Below are positions 33,993 to 45,740 of a DNA stretch of 64,000 nt, one piece after another. Position 1 is the stretch's first letter. Each line of letters starts with the position of its first letter. The stretch spans positions 8,510,183 to 8,574,182 of the forward strand of contig JASXTE010000002.1 of NCBI GenBank assembly GCA_030280995.1, written 5' to 3'. The translations under genes were made by a program, and so were the position numbers. Source of the DNA: Hemileia vastatrix (lineage: Eukaryota; Basidiomycota; Pucciniomycetes; Pucciniales; Zaghouaniaceae). The notes below the pieces were generated by a model. The model searched no databases. It was not told the DNA's origin and was given only the letters and a program-made list of their open reading frames with translations.

Positions 33993-34577
33993 ATAATATG
34001 ATTATGATGTGAGGTGGGACAAAGGATCACAGGGCTGGTAATAATTAGATAGCAACAAGGATCATAACAGTTTCATTAGCAATTGGCTATAATGAGTGTA
34101 ACATAGGGACTAGGTTAGAAAAAATGGATAGTAACTTTATCTGGTATTAATTAGATAGGAACAAGGATGGCAATTAGGGCAGAATGTCACAATCCTCATA
34201 TACTAGCTAATTATCACCAGTGTTAGGTTTCAAGTATAAAACTAGGGTTGTTGATGTATTAAACAGATTTGTTGTAAATATATGTGTATGTATTTATGTG
34301 TACAATATATATATATATATTTAAGGGATAACATGATTGTATGAACAAGTGATGATTAGCCATCAATAAATGAATAACAATAAAAGGAAGTGGTTCAAAA
34401 GAGACAACTAACAGAAAACTACTCCAAAAAGTAATCATGGAATAGTCAAGACTAGAATTAATAAAAATAATTGTATGAACCAGCAGAGCCAATAGTTCTG
34501 GCACACATTTGTTATGTTTGAGACCCCATAATATATTTCCTATCTTCCCATGTACCTACTATTTTTTCTCATCTTTT
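33993..34577. other. AT-rich stretch before element 4
   Basis: No coding feature. A TATATATATA run lies at 34308-34320. Homology with the gypsy family begins at about 34578; upstream of that the 5' part of element 4, including its 5' LTR and most of gag, is missing. Confidence 0.4.
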
Positions 34578-34795
34578 GTGAGAAGAGAATAAAAAATATT
34601 GAACAACCAGATGAACCAGTAGATGATTACATAATTCCTCTATCTGAGAATTCTTCTAGTGATTATAAAAACAATATTTCTTACAGTGACAACAAGTACC
34701 AAGAAGTTTATATGTTGGAAAATGACAAATATCTTCTTGAACATAAAAAATTTTAAATATTGATTCATTGATTGATATTGAAGAAGCTGAAATAG
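34578..34795 (+). pseudogene. element 4 block 1: gag C-terminus
   Basis: Starts at the zinc-knuckle remnant (CEKRIKNIEQ) and includes NISYSDNKYQEVYMLEND, which parallels NISYSDENEVCMLEDD of copies 2 and 3. The block ends at the copy 3 insertion inside the EEAEI motif, which continues at 43647 after the AATAG duplication. Confidence 0.75.
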
Positions 34796-35972
34796 TGTCA
34801 GCCTAAATATCCTTAGGACTGAGTGTTTCTTATGTTTAAAATAAGATAACCTTAAGTAGATTAAGCTTATATCTTAAAAAGAAGGTTAAAATAATAATAT
34901 ATATTATTTTATTATATATATATATAATTATTATTCTATTATATAACTTATAATAGTTTAAATAGTTTATCCATGGCCTAATAATACTTATTAAGGTGTT
35001 AATGGAGTCATAATATACTTATCTTAAGTGATATGAAGTAATTATTGACATACATAAGCTTATATGTATACATAAATCTCATATTCAGTAAAATATGCAG
35101 TATATTATGTATATTTAGGTATATAAGTGGGTTTTAGCACCTTAATAGCCTATAACCTTTGTTTTTCTGCTTATTTTAGCTCATATGGACGAAATCAGTG
35201 GACTCACAACGCCTACAGAAGCATAGACACCTATATCAGGCACATACACCCAGTTTGGACAACTAAAATTACTTCCTTGGATGGTTATTCACGGATTTAT
35301 GGGTTGGAAGGATATTTCTGGGTTAATGTGGATGCTTGGGGATGTTATTGGGGGCTTGGAAATTTTATTTGTTTCTTTTATATGCTTTTAGTTTCATTAA
35401 ATCTCTTTTTGATTGTTTATTTTACCTGTTTCTTTATGGTATCCGCTTTTATCTGGGTTTTCTATTTATGGTATGGATCTGTGTTATTATTAATAGTGAT
35501 GGAGGGTCCTTACTGGAGGTCTGGGTGTTGAAACTTCTTGAAGTGGACGCCATGGGGAGGTGATGGGCCATCACAGTGCTTTAATTGCTGGGGATAGCAG
35601 TGACATCATCTGGATTGAAGGTCTGTGCACTCCAGTGGATTTGGGTATAAGTAAGAAGGGATTTTGACGGTTATTTATCATCATTCAATTACTACAACTC
35701 CAATAAACACTACTATACAATTATTAACCTTTAGAAATATAATATAAAGCCACTATAAATTGATATTATCTTTATATAAGCTATAATTATATTTTATTCA
35801 TCTATTTTCCACCACTAGCACGCATTTAAATCCAAGTATTGTGAGTTTTATTTGAGTATAACTATTTTATTAGTCTTCCCCTGAGGTTTAATCACTAAAT
35901 CATTTATCAATAAGTAGTAGGATCATAAATAAACACTATTATATCATACTTATATACTAGACTATACTGACA
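34796..35972 (+). repeat. 5' LTR of copy 3
   Basis: TGTCAGCCTAAATATCC...ACTGACA, followed by the TGGGGGTCTTTCC primer-binding candidate at 35975-35987. It shares the diagnostic GGACTGAGTGTTTCTTATGTTT with the 3' LTR of the same copy. The internal membrane-type ORF is split here. Confidence 0.95.
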
Positions 35973-35987
35973 ATTGGGGGTCTTTCC

Positions 35988-36482
35988 TTATATTTTACTT
36001 ATTATTTAGTATAAGCCTTGGGACGTGATTTTTACTTTAGTACAACTAAAAATAACCAAATATTTGGGTCTGCTGCATATTAGTGGGTCATCATAACTCA
36101 GTGATTGCGGAAAAGAACCCTTATAATAATTGTACTAATTTTTTATCATAAAAATTAGGTATTTACAGTAGTAACTGTATCCAATATAAACCCAATTTCA
36201 CTTGGTATTTGGACACCAATATAACACCCAATTAAATTGGTATTTGGTTAAAGCTTGGTAAGCTACTTATTCACCCTTATAGAGGTCTAGTTAAACTTAT
36301 TATTATATTTTTAACAGATTTTTTTGAATTTTTCTTATAATTTATTTAAATAAATAAAGATATAAATTCAGGGTAAGCTCCATTGCTTTTTTATTAGTAA
36401 TATAATTGCTAATATCTTTTGTCTACTAATTCCATAGAGTTTTTTCCTTTTGTAGACGTAAAATATTGTTATTCTTAAAAAT
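35988..36482 (+). other. copy 3 leader, no gene
   Basis: Same AT-rich leader as in copy 2 (6418-6911), with only scattered substitutions. No coding signal. Confidence 0.6.
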
Positions 36483-37106
36483 ATGAGTGCTCCCCAGGAC
36501 AGTGTAAGTGAAAAGCCTGCTTATAATACCAGGTCTAAAGCTAACAAAAACTTTCCAGGACATCACCATGGAGGGTCAACAATACCCCCAGGTAGAAAGC
36601 ATGAGTATAGAGGAAAAGGACGCCCTCTTAAAAAAGATAACTATAAAAAAGACGTCTCCTCCTATTCAGGATCAACTGTCCCACCTGGCCAAACAGGTTC
36701 TGAAGCTGGAGGAATCAAAATCACTCATGTTCAAAGAGGTAGAGCAGTTGCAAAACAATTGCAAGGTAGGGTTTCAGCAGATGAATCAGGCATTGGCAGA
36801 ATTAAAGGGAGGCCAGCCCAGTCAGTCAAATCAGCAACCCCCTATCCAAGGAGGGTCAACTCACTCCCAGGAGAAAATCCTGGTAGACAAATGGAAATGG
36901 GACTGGTTTCATCAACAGTGGACAAGCCACAGTTGCAACAGGGATCCACCATCTCATCTGACTTCCTCAGCTCACCCTTACAAAGGAAAAAAGCGCCAAA
37001 AATCAGGACTGGCAACCATCCCATGGTAAGTAGATTACCCTCTCAGATTGAACATAATACTGATAATTACAATATAGGTAATTCTATTGATGTTAAATCT
37101 GTGTAA
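36483..37106 (+). CDS. leader ORF A of copy 3 (207 aa, basic)
   Basis: ATG at 36483. Intact ORF: N-terminus MSAPQDSVSEKPAYNTRSKA, a GHHHGG segment, then a long Gly/Lys/Arg/Ser-rich, probably disordered region. It stops at TAA 37104-37106. The frame immediately after the TAA stays open into gag (K I E E D L R N L ...) for about 43 codons before the first gag ATG at 37236, so readthrough would give a fused product. From 36568 to 37029 it overlaps ORF B in the +1 frame. A role as an RNA-binding Gag extension is inferred from composition and position. Confidence 0.65.
   Translation: MSAPQDSVSEKPAYNTRSKANKNFPGHHHGGSTIPPGRKHEYRGKGRPLKKDNYKKDVSSYSGSTVPPGQTGSEAGGIKITHVQRGRAVAKQLQGRVSADESGIGRIKGRPAQSVKSATPYPRRVNSLPGENPGRQMEMGLVSSTVDKPQLQQGSTISSDFLSSPLQRKKAPKIRTGNHPMVSRLPSQIEHNTDNYNIGNSIDVKSV
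36568..37029 (+). CDS. overlapping leader ORF B of copy 3 (coiled-coil)
   Basis: First ATG at 36568, second at 36601, where similarity with element 1 begins (MSIEEKDALLKKITIKK). It is in the +1 frame relative to ORF A. Predicted features: a helical Leu/Gln-heptad region (about 25-75 residues in), a Gln/Pro-rich linker, and a basic tail containing KWKWDWFHQQW. Element 1 keeps the same peptide start in the same relative frame although the nucleotides have diverged strongly, which supports true coding. Function unknown. Initiation by leaky scanning past the ORF A ATG, or a +1 shift, would be needed. Confidence 0.6.
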   Translation: MEGQQYPQVESMSIEEKDALLKKITIKKTSPPIQDQLSHLAKQVLKLEESKSLMFKEVEQLQNNCKVGFQQMNQALAELKGGQPSQSNQQPPIQGGSTHSQEKILVDKWKWDWFHQQWTSHSCNRDPPSHLTSSAHPYKGKKRQKSGLATIPW

Positions 37107-37157
37107 AAAATAGAGGAGGATTTAAGAAATTTAGGTTTTAGAGTAGATACACCTGAC

Positions 37158-40100
37158 TTGTCTTTTGTCCACAATAACAGTACTATTTACAATGATAATA
37201 CAGTTAACCCTCAGTTGCAACCACCTACTAGTGAGATGAGAAGTTCACAGGAGAGTGAGAGAATTGAAAAGGAAGACATGGAGTATTTTAACAATAATCC
37301 AACTGTCCATAGAATTGTTCCAGCATTGTGGAATAGAATGACTGATTGTGAGGAACAGACAGTTAAGCTCACTAGTGATACAATTTCATCCTTGACATTA
37401 AACATTTCTCAATTAGCAACACGTAACAAAGAATTAGAGAAAGAACATTTTTCTCTAACTCTTAAATATGATTCATTGAGTAATAAATATAATGATCTTT
37501 CAAACAAATTCTGTGAGTTAGAAAAATTATACGAAACACATTTATTAAAAACTGAATCAAGAACAAAGTTATCTTTTGCCCAGACAAATCAAAGTGTCTC
37601 TGAGTTGCTACAAAGATTAACTAAAGTTGAGATTGAAACTGCCAATCTACTAATGAACCAGGATAATCATAAGTATAATCAATATAATAATAATCCTTTC
37701 ATTGGCAAAAGTGAATCTCATTCCTTCCCTGTACCACCACAATTAAAACCATCTGGTGGTAGTTTCAAATCTGAAAATGTAAGTCACAAATACGTGCAGG
37801 AAGAAATACAAGACCATTTATCAAAAGTAAATGAGTTGTTGAATTTACCTAAGATTAGTGAGATAAAATCCAATCAGAAAGACCGGCCTAAGATAGATCA
37901 GTACCCAACTTATGATGGGGAAGCCAGCTCTGATTGGCAACATTTTATTCAAAGAATTGACAACTTGAAATTCTCATATAAGTTACCAGATGAAGAGATA
38001 ACATCAAAATTAATTTCTTTATTAAAGGATGTTGCTTTATTATGATTTGAAGCTGTCTTAACTGAGGGTAGAGACTACTCTTGGGCTGAATGGAAACAAC
38101 TTATTGAAAAACAATTTGGAGGTTCTAAATTTAGGCTTACTCAGCAGAGACTTTATGAGAAGACTAGGTATAATCCGTTGAATGGTGACAAACCTATGGT
38201 ATTTTTAATGACTTTAAAAAAATATTAAAATCCATTGAGCCTCATATGGATTTTAACTTATGGAAAGATAAGATAATATATAAATTACCTATATCTTTCA
38301 GAGACATTGTTGTAGCTAGAACATTAAATGTTACTGAATATTCTGACTTTATTAATATTTGCAATGAAATATTATTAAACCATAAGTATGAATCAAGGTA
38401 TTCCACTTATAAACAAAATGTTGAACCTGTAAAAACTCAGAATTCAAAAACACTTCAGGAGAAGCAGAAAAAACCTACTGCACCTGTAGTACCTAAAAAG
38501 TATGAAACAAATACTAGTTATAAGTGTAACAAACCTTGGGTCAAAGGTCACAAATGTGAGAAAAACATAAATATTGTTGAAAATCAATGTGAATCTGAAA
38601 CTGAAACTGAAAAAAGTAAAGAATCAAGTGATTATGACAGCAATATCTCATATAGTGATGAAAATGAAGTCTGTATGTTGGAAGATGATTTGTCAATCTT
38701 TGAAAATCCAATATTAAATATGGACTCAAATGAATCTTTAATGAATTTTGAGGATGCTGAAATCATTAAGGATATACAAGCTGATAACTTTAGAATGACA
38801 CCTATCACGGTTCCAGTTATCATTTATGGTGAAAATGTTAATATAGTACTGGACACAGGAGCTGCTGGTTCTGTTGTTTCCACTAATACATTACAGAAAA
38901 TTGATAGTGAATATAAGTTTAAGCTTGAACCACTTCAAAATAAAAATTGGAGAGGTTTTGGATCAGTGCTACACCCCATTGGTAAATACAAAGCTTCTGT
39001 TTTCTTTAAACACCAACATGGTTAAGTGAGGGTAACTTGTGACTTTGTAGTAATGAATAATACTAACTGTAGTAACTGTTTTATCATTGGAAATAATATT
39101 CTGACTAAACTTGGTGTAAAATTAGACCCTGCTAATAACAAATTTACAATTGGCATGAATGGTAAAAGGAAATTTAAAATAAATTCTTTTAACACAGTCT
39201 TACACATTGAGTCAGTAACAAATTCCCCGTGTAAAGGAAGAGAATCCAATGAGATGGAACTTCTGGAAACAGAAATTTCAAAAGCATCATTTGGCACTCA
39301 GATAAGTAAAGCTGAGAAAGATAATATTTTGGAATTAATTAAAGCTTTTCCAATGGCTTTTGCACATGGTACAAATGAACTTGGCCTTGTAAAAGATCAT
39401 GAAATGAAGATTAGTTTAACCTGTGATATGGATAATATTCCTGCTAGTCTTAAAAAGAAACCATACCCTGCTTCACCAATGAAGAGGAAAGACATAGAGA
39501 TAATATTAAGATGTTATTACAAATGAACATTCTTGAGAAGGTTGAAACTACACCAAAATATTGTGTAATATCACCAGTGCTAATTTCTTATGAACAAGAT
39601 AAAGCAAGACTGTGCAGTGATTATAGAGCATTTAATACATTTACAGTAGATGATATTTATCCCTTGCCAAGGATTGCCTCTATACATGCTACCCTTAAAG
39701 GTGCTAAATATATAAGTTGCCTAGATGGAAATAAAGGGTACCATCAAATTCCTGTTGAAAAGAATTCACAGAAATTTTTGTTGATAACAACACACATGGG
39801 AATTTATAAGTATGTCAAAATGCCATTTGGACCAAAAAATGTCCATCAGTATTTCAGAAGTTAATGGATATAACATTCCATAATGAAATTATTGAGGGAT
39901 GGTTAATGGTATACATTGATGACATCATAGTGTTCTCAAAAACTTATGATGAACACTTAATCCATTTAAGGAAAGTATTTCAAAAAATGGATGAAATAAA
40001 AATGACCCTTGAATTGAAAAAATGTAAATTTAGGTTTGAATCTTTAAAAGTGCTTGGTCATATTGTATCTGGCTTACAAATATGTGTAGACCAAAATAAA

Positions 40101-42347
40101 GTGGCTGCAATAAAGAATATTGGCATTCCTCAAAATGTAAAGGATGTACAATCTTTTCTTAGAATGTGTGGTTATTATAGACAATATATAAAAAACTACC
40201 AATCAATTGCTGCACCACTGACCACACTGATAAAGAAATCAGAAGCTTTCATTTGGAATAATGAAAGACAACAAGCTTTTGATAAGTTGAAAGAATTTTT
40301 AATGACAGCTTCTATCTTGGTTTTACCAGATTTCCAATTACCTTTTGTATTATATACAGATGCAATTTTCATTGGACTGGGTGCTGCTTTGCATCAACAA
40401 CAACTTATTGAAGGAAAAATGTCAGAAGTAGTAATCTGCTATATTTCACGTACTCTGAGAAGTGGTGAATTGAAATATGGTGCTACTCAACTTGAATGTT
40501 TGGCAGTAGTATGGGCTCTTGAGAAGCTACATTATTACCTTGAAGACCAAAAATTTGAGTTAATAACTGACTGTAGTGCAGTTAAGTCACTCTTAAACAT
40601 GAAAACTCCTAATAGACACATGTTGAGATGGCAATTAGCTGTACAAGAATACAGAGGCCGGATGACTTTTACACATAGAGCAGGAACCTTGCACTCTAAT
40701 GTAGATCTGTTATCTAGAGTACCTCTGCCTAATAATGATGATAATCCTGCTTATGTTCCTGAGTCAGAGATTATTAACATTTATGGCATTTATATTGTAG
40801 ATCTTGAGGATGAATTTATGCAATCAATTCTTGATAATTATAATTCAGATCCTGACTTGAGTAAATTAACTACAATATTAAATGATCCATCTAATGCTTC
40901 AATGAATGTTTTAATAAAAACATTACCAATTAAGTATAAAGAGGCATTAGAAAAAGGAAAATTTTCCATTGATGATGGTTTTATATATTACAGGAAAAAA
41001 TTAAGTAATGTAATTGTAATTCCCCCTTCAATGAAGGAGTTAATGTTAAGTATATGTCATGATGATATATTAGCAGGTCATTTTGACTACCATAAAACAT
41101 TAACCAGAGTAAAAAACACAGCTTGGTGGATTAACATGTCTGAGGATGTTCAGAAATATGTTGAAACATGTGATTCTTGTCAAAAATCTAAAAGATTAAC
41201 AGGAAAAAGAGCTGGTTTATTACAACAAATTGAGCAACCAAAAGCTCCATGGGAAATCATTAACATGGACTTTGTAACAGGTTTGCCAATAGCAGGGCAT
41301 AAGAGTTATAACTCCTTCTGGGTAATAGTAGATAGATTTACAAAGATGTGTAAATGTATTCCTACCCACAAAGAGGTTTCTGCAAAGGACTTAGCTTTTT
41401 TATGGTGGACACAAATGTTAAATATAGCAGGTTTCCCCAAAGCAATAGTTTCTGACAGAGATCCTAAATTTACTTCTGAGTTCTGGACATTACTTATGGA
41501 TGTTTCAGGGTGTCAATTAAAACTTTCTACAGCACACCATCCACAGAGTGATGGGCTAGCAGAAAGAATGATACAAACTTTAGAAGATATGATAAGAAGA
41601 TATTGTGCTTTTGGTCTAAATTTTAAAGACAATGACAAATTCACGCATGATTGGGTAACCCTTATCCCAGGTTTTGAATTTGCATACAATAGTACAGTAC
41701 ATTCTGTCACTGGCAAGAAGCCATTTGAGTTGTGGTTGGGTTATGTACCTAATACCCCTGCTAAAACTCTTAATAAGTTACCTAGATTGGATATCCATCC
41801 AGGTACTAAATCTTTTCTTCAAATGCAGGAATTATGCAGAAAACATGCTCAAGAATGTATAAATAAGGCGTTTGAGTATGAAAAGAAAAGATGTGAAAAA
41901 GCCCATAAAGAACAAATGTTCAAAGAGGGTGATGAAGTCCTTATTTCCACACTACATTTCAATTTAAATGGTAATGTTAAATTGAAGGATCGATTCATTG
42001 GACCATTTGTAGTTAAAAAGATGGTTGGTAATAATGCTGTTGAGGTTATTCTATATGCACCATATGATAGAAAACATCCAGTATTTCCTATTTCCCTTAT
42101 AAAACCATACCATTCTAATGATACTGCTCTATTTCCAAGAAGATCAGGAAGGCATAAACAGCAACCTGAAGAAATAGTTGAAAAGGCAGAAATTGAAAAG
42201 ATACTTAAAAAGAGACACCTTACTAAAGAAAAGGGAGTTGAGTATCTATTAAGATTTAAAAATAAATCAAGTGAATATGACCAGTGGATTACAGAAAATG
42301 AAATCTCTGATCTTAAAAATCTCTTGAAAAAATTTAAATCTAAATGA
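37158..42347 (+). pseudogene. gag-pol polyprotein of copy 3, three frameshifts
   Basis: Same domain series as copy 2. It is broken by the TGA at 38043-38045 (shared with copy 2), a 1-bp deletion near 38218, a TAA at 39023-39025, and 1-bp deletions near 39499 and 39851. The three deletions together restore the original frame, so 39864-42347 is one open 827-codon stretch holding YIDD RT, RNase H, integrase and chromodomain. Protease LDTGA is intact (near 38850). The downstream half is almost identical to copy 2, while the upstream half differs by about 2 percent. Confidence 0.92.
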
Positions 42348-42457
42348 TACTGTTCATTCAGTATATGTAGTATAAAATTATTTTTTTATTTTTATTTTTT
42401 ATTATTTCACTCCTTAGTTTTAATTAAAATGCCTTAACATTTTTTATTGTTTTTTTT

Positions 42458-42469
42458 GGGGTGAGGGAG
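42458..42469 (+). other. polypurine tract of copy 3
   Basis: GGGGTGAGGGAG directly before the 3' LTR; one G shorter than in copy 2. Confidence 0.8.
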
Positions 42470-43646
42470 TTTCAGCCTAAATATCCTTAGGACTGAGTGT
42501 TTCTTATGTTTAAAATAAGATAACCTTAAGTAAATTAAGCTTATATCCTAAAAATAAGGTTAAAATAATAATATATATTATTTTATTATATATATATATA
42601 ATTATTATTCTATTATATAACTTATAATAGTTTAAATAGCTTATCCATGGCCTAATATTATTTATTAAGGTGTTAATGGAGTAATAATATACTTATCTTA
42701 AGTGATATGAAGTAATTATTGACATACATAAGCTTATATGTATACATAAATCTCATATTCAGTGAAATATGCAGTATATTATGTATATTTAGGTATATAA
42801 GTGGGTTTTAGCCCCTTAATAGCCTATAACCTTTGTTTTTCTGCTTATTTTAGGTCATATGGACGAAATCAGTGGACTCACAACGCCTACAGAAGCATAG
42901 ACACCTATATCAGGCGCATACACCCAGTTTTGACAACTAAAATTACTTCCTTGGATGGTTATTCACGGATTTATGGGTTGGAAGGATATTTCTGGGTTAA
43001 TGTGGATGCTTGGGTATGTTATTGGGGGCTTGGACATTTTATTTTTTTCCTTTATATGTTTTTAGTTTCATTAAATCTCTTTTTGATTGTTTATTTTACC
43101 TGTTTCTTTATGGTATCCGCTTTTATCTGGGTTTTCTATTTATGGTATGGATCTGTGTTATTATTAATAGTGATGGAGGGTCCTTACTGGAGGTCTGGGT
43201 GTTGAAACTGCTTGAAGTGGACGCCATGGGGAGGTGATGGGCCCTCACAGTGCTGTAATTGCCGGGGATAGCAGTGACATCATCTGGATTGAAGGTCTGT
43301 GCACTCCAGTGGATTTGGGTATAAGTAAGGAGGGATTTTGACGGTTATTTATCATCATTCAATTACTACAACTCCAACAAACACTACTATACAATTATTA
43401 ACCTTTAGAAATATATTATAAAGCCACTATAAATTGATATTATCTTTATATAATCTATAATTATATTTTATTCATCTATTTTCCACCACTAGCACGCATT
43501 TAAATCCAAGTATTGTGAGTTTTATTTGAGTATAACTATTTTATTAGTCTTCCCCTGAGGTTTAATCACTAAATCATTTATCAATAAGTAGTGGGATCAT
43601 AAATAAACACTATTATATCATACTTATATACTAGACTATACTGACA
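42470..43646 (+). repeat. 3' LTR of copy 3
   Basis: TTTCAGCC...ACTGACA; the terminal TG is mutated to TT. Followed by the AATAG target duplication. Confidence 0.95.
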
Positions 43647-44475
43647 AATAGTAAGAGATATTGATAGTGAATCTAATGTCATAACACCAATCAACGTACC
43701 TTTTATAATAAAAAGGAAGAAATCGGATCTGATGTTGGATACTGGTGCTGGATGAAGTTTAGTATCTTCAAAAGCATTGGCTATTGTTGATAAATACTAT
43801 GAGAGTAAATTTCAACCCATGGAAAATACATATTGGAAAGGATATGGTTCAGTATTAAACCACAGAGGAAAATATAGAACCAAAATCTTTTTAAAGTATA
43901 GCCATGTCTTTGTAAGAGCTGTATGTGAATTTCTTGTCATGAATGGTGAAAATTTAAGTAATTTTTTATGATGGAAAATGATATCATAACAAAATTTGGT
44001 ATAGGATTAGATCCAGTTAAACAATTTTTCACCATGAGTTAGACAGAAATTTTTTTTAAAATCACCATAGCTCAACTGATGAAATAATTTTTTACTCTTG
44101 ATAAAATAAAAGGTAAAAAAACTGATTAAATAAATGAATTAAATAATGAAATTAAAAAAGCATCGTTTGAAGAGCTGTTGGAAGATATTCATAAGGACTC
44201 AATATTGAAATTAATTCAATCTTTTCTAATGAGCTTTTCAAATGGAAAATATAAGTTGGGATTGGTTGTGGATCATGAAATGAAACTTTATTTAACATGT
44301 AACTTAGATGAGATATCATACAGTCCAGAAAATAAAACCTTATTCTGATTCTCCTTCTATAAGGAAGGATATTGAAAATAATATTTCAACCTTGAAAAAA
44401 TGACCAACACTGAAAAATTTGATGTAACACCTAAATATTAAGTTATCTCACTTTCTTTAATATCATATGAGAAAC
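43647..44475 (+). pseudogene. element 4 block 2: protease to RT start
   Basis: Resumes after the AATAG duplication with the protease region (LMLDTGAG then a stop where Ser is expected) and YWKGYGSVLNHRGKY, matching NWRGFGSVLHPIGKY of copies 2 and 3. Next comes the acidic linker and the KLGLVVDHEMKL segment. Many stops and frameshifts. It ends at GAGAAAC near 44475, where the unclassified insertion begins. Confidence 0.75.
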
Positions 44476-45740
44476 TTCATCCAGGCTATACCAAGAGTCA
44501 AGTAAAATCTTATGATAAATTAAAATAAGAGAAAAATTGGATTTAAATATATTCAAATTAAATATTTTATTAAAATAAAATTATATAACAATATTTTTTA
44601 AATAAATTTTTATATTAAATTTATTATTATATATACTGTATATGCATTTAAATACAATATAAAAATATATTCTATAAAAAGGTTAGTATATCTTATGCAC
44701 TTTATGATTATAAATTAATAATTAATTTATTTCAAATTATTATAAGTAGTAACATTAACTTATAATGTAATTAATTAATTATTTAAGTATACATATTAAG
44801 TCATAAAAATAAAGTTCTTTACAAAGTTATTGGGCACTCTTTGGACTCACTATAGGGTAAATGAATCAATAAATAAATAAATACATAAATAAATAAGTTA
44901 AAACAAGTAAAAACACTCAAATTGATTAATTTAATAAAATAGTACTTTTATTAAAATACTTACTTGTTTAAATTTAAATTATTATTAAGCTAGTACAAGT
45001 GGCTAATCTACTTACTCAATATTGTTTCAAACTATATTAACTAAGTATATAAAATTGCAAGTCAAAATTATTATAATTTTCTTGCTTCACTAAAAATTGA
45101 GTTTCTACAATACAACAAAAATGTAACATGTTTTGTGATTAATATAGTTACTTTTTTTTCTGTTTTTTACAAAATCAGTATCCTAGTTAAATTAGTACAT
45201 TGTTACAGGGTTTAAAGGTATGGATACATCAGGTTCTTTAATTCTGTTTTTGTAAATAGTTACACAGCAACCCTTATTTCTTTTTACACTTCATTTTAAT
45301 TATTTCCTTTCTTTTATTCTGTATATACACTTAGTAACATCTCAGAGGGCCTCATTTTCCTATTTAAAGGCTTTGGCTTCTCACTTTGTAGTCCTCATTA
45401 CTTACAATACTTTACAATTTACAATTTACATACTTATTTTTCAAATATAAGTTCTTTTCTATCAATTTTATTATAGTTTTTAACATACTAAAATTAACAA
45501 ATAACTCTATATAAAAGGTTTCAGTAAGAGTGGTTTGATTTTTTATAATTTTTATTGTAATAGTAGTAGAGAAAATAAAAATACTTACTTGTTGAAATCA
45601 AATTGTTACATCCACAAGTTGTTCTTGTTAAATTCCTTATCTTCCTTATTAAATCTTGTATTTAGTTGCTGTTGTTCTTGTTTTCTTCTTAGTTACTTTT
45701 TCCCCTCCTCTTTCTGTTGTATTTTCCTTCTTCTTCTAGA
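44476..45740. mobile_element. unclassified 1.27-kb insertion in element 4
   Basis: Element 4 breaks at GAAAC (44471-44475) and resumes at CAAAC (45741-45745), suggesting a short duplication of AAAC. The insert is extremely AT-rich in its first half. Its second half has CCTATTTAAAGGCTTTGGC at about 45358-45376, like a promoter of a solo LTR, but the ends are not a clear TG...CA. No credible gene; the ORF at 45535-45795 straddles the junction. Confidence 0.5.

Larger units (their letters stand above)
34796..43646 (+). mobile_element. full-length Ty3/gypsy chromovirus, copy 3
   Basis: LTRs 34796-35972 and 42470-43646 (1177 bp each), perfect target duplication AATAG (34791-34795 and 43647-43651), same family and order as copy 2. 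The 3' LTR begins TTTCAGCC (G to T in the terminal TG). Three single-base deletions (near 38218, 39499 and 39851) and extra stops disable gag-pol. ORF A and ORF B in the leader are both intact, unlike in copy 2. It is inserted into element 4. Confidence 0.95.
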
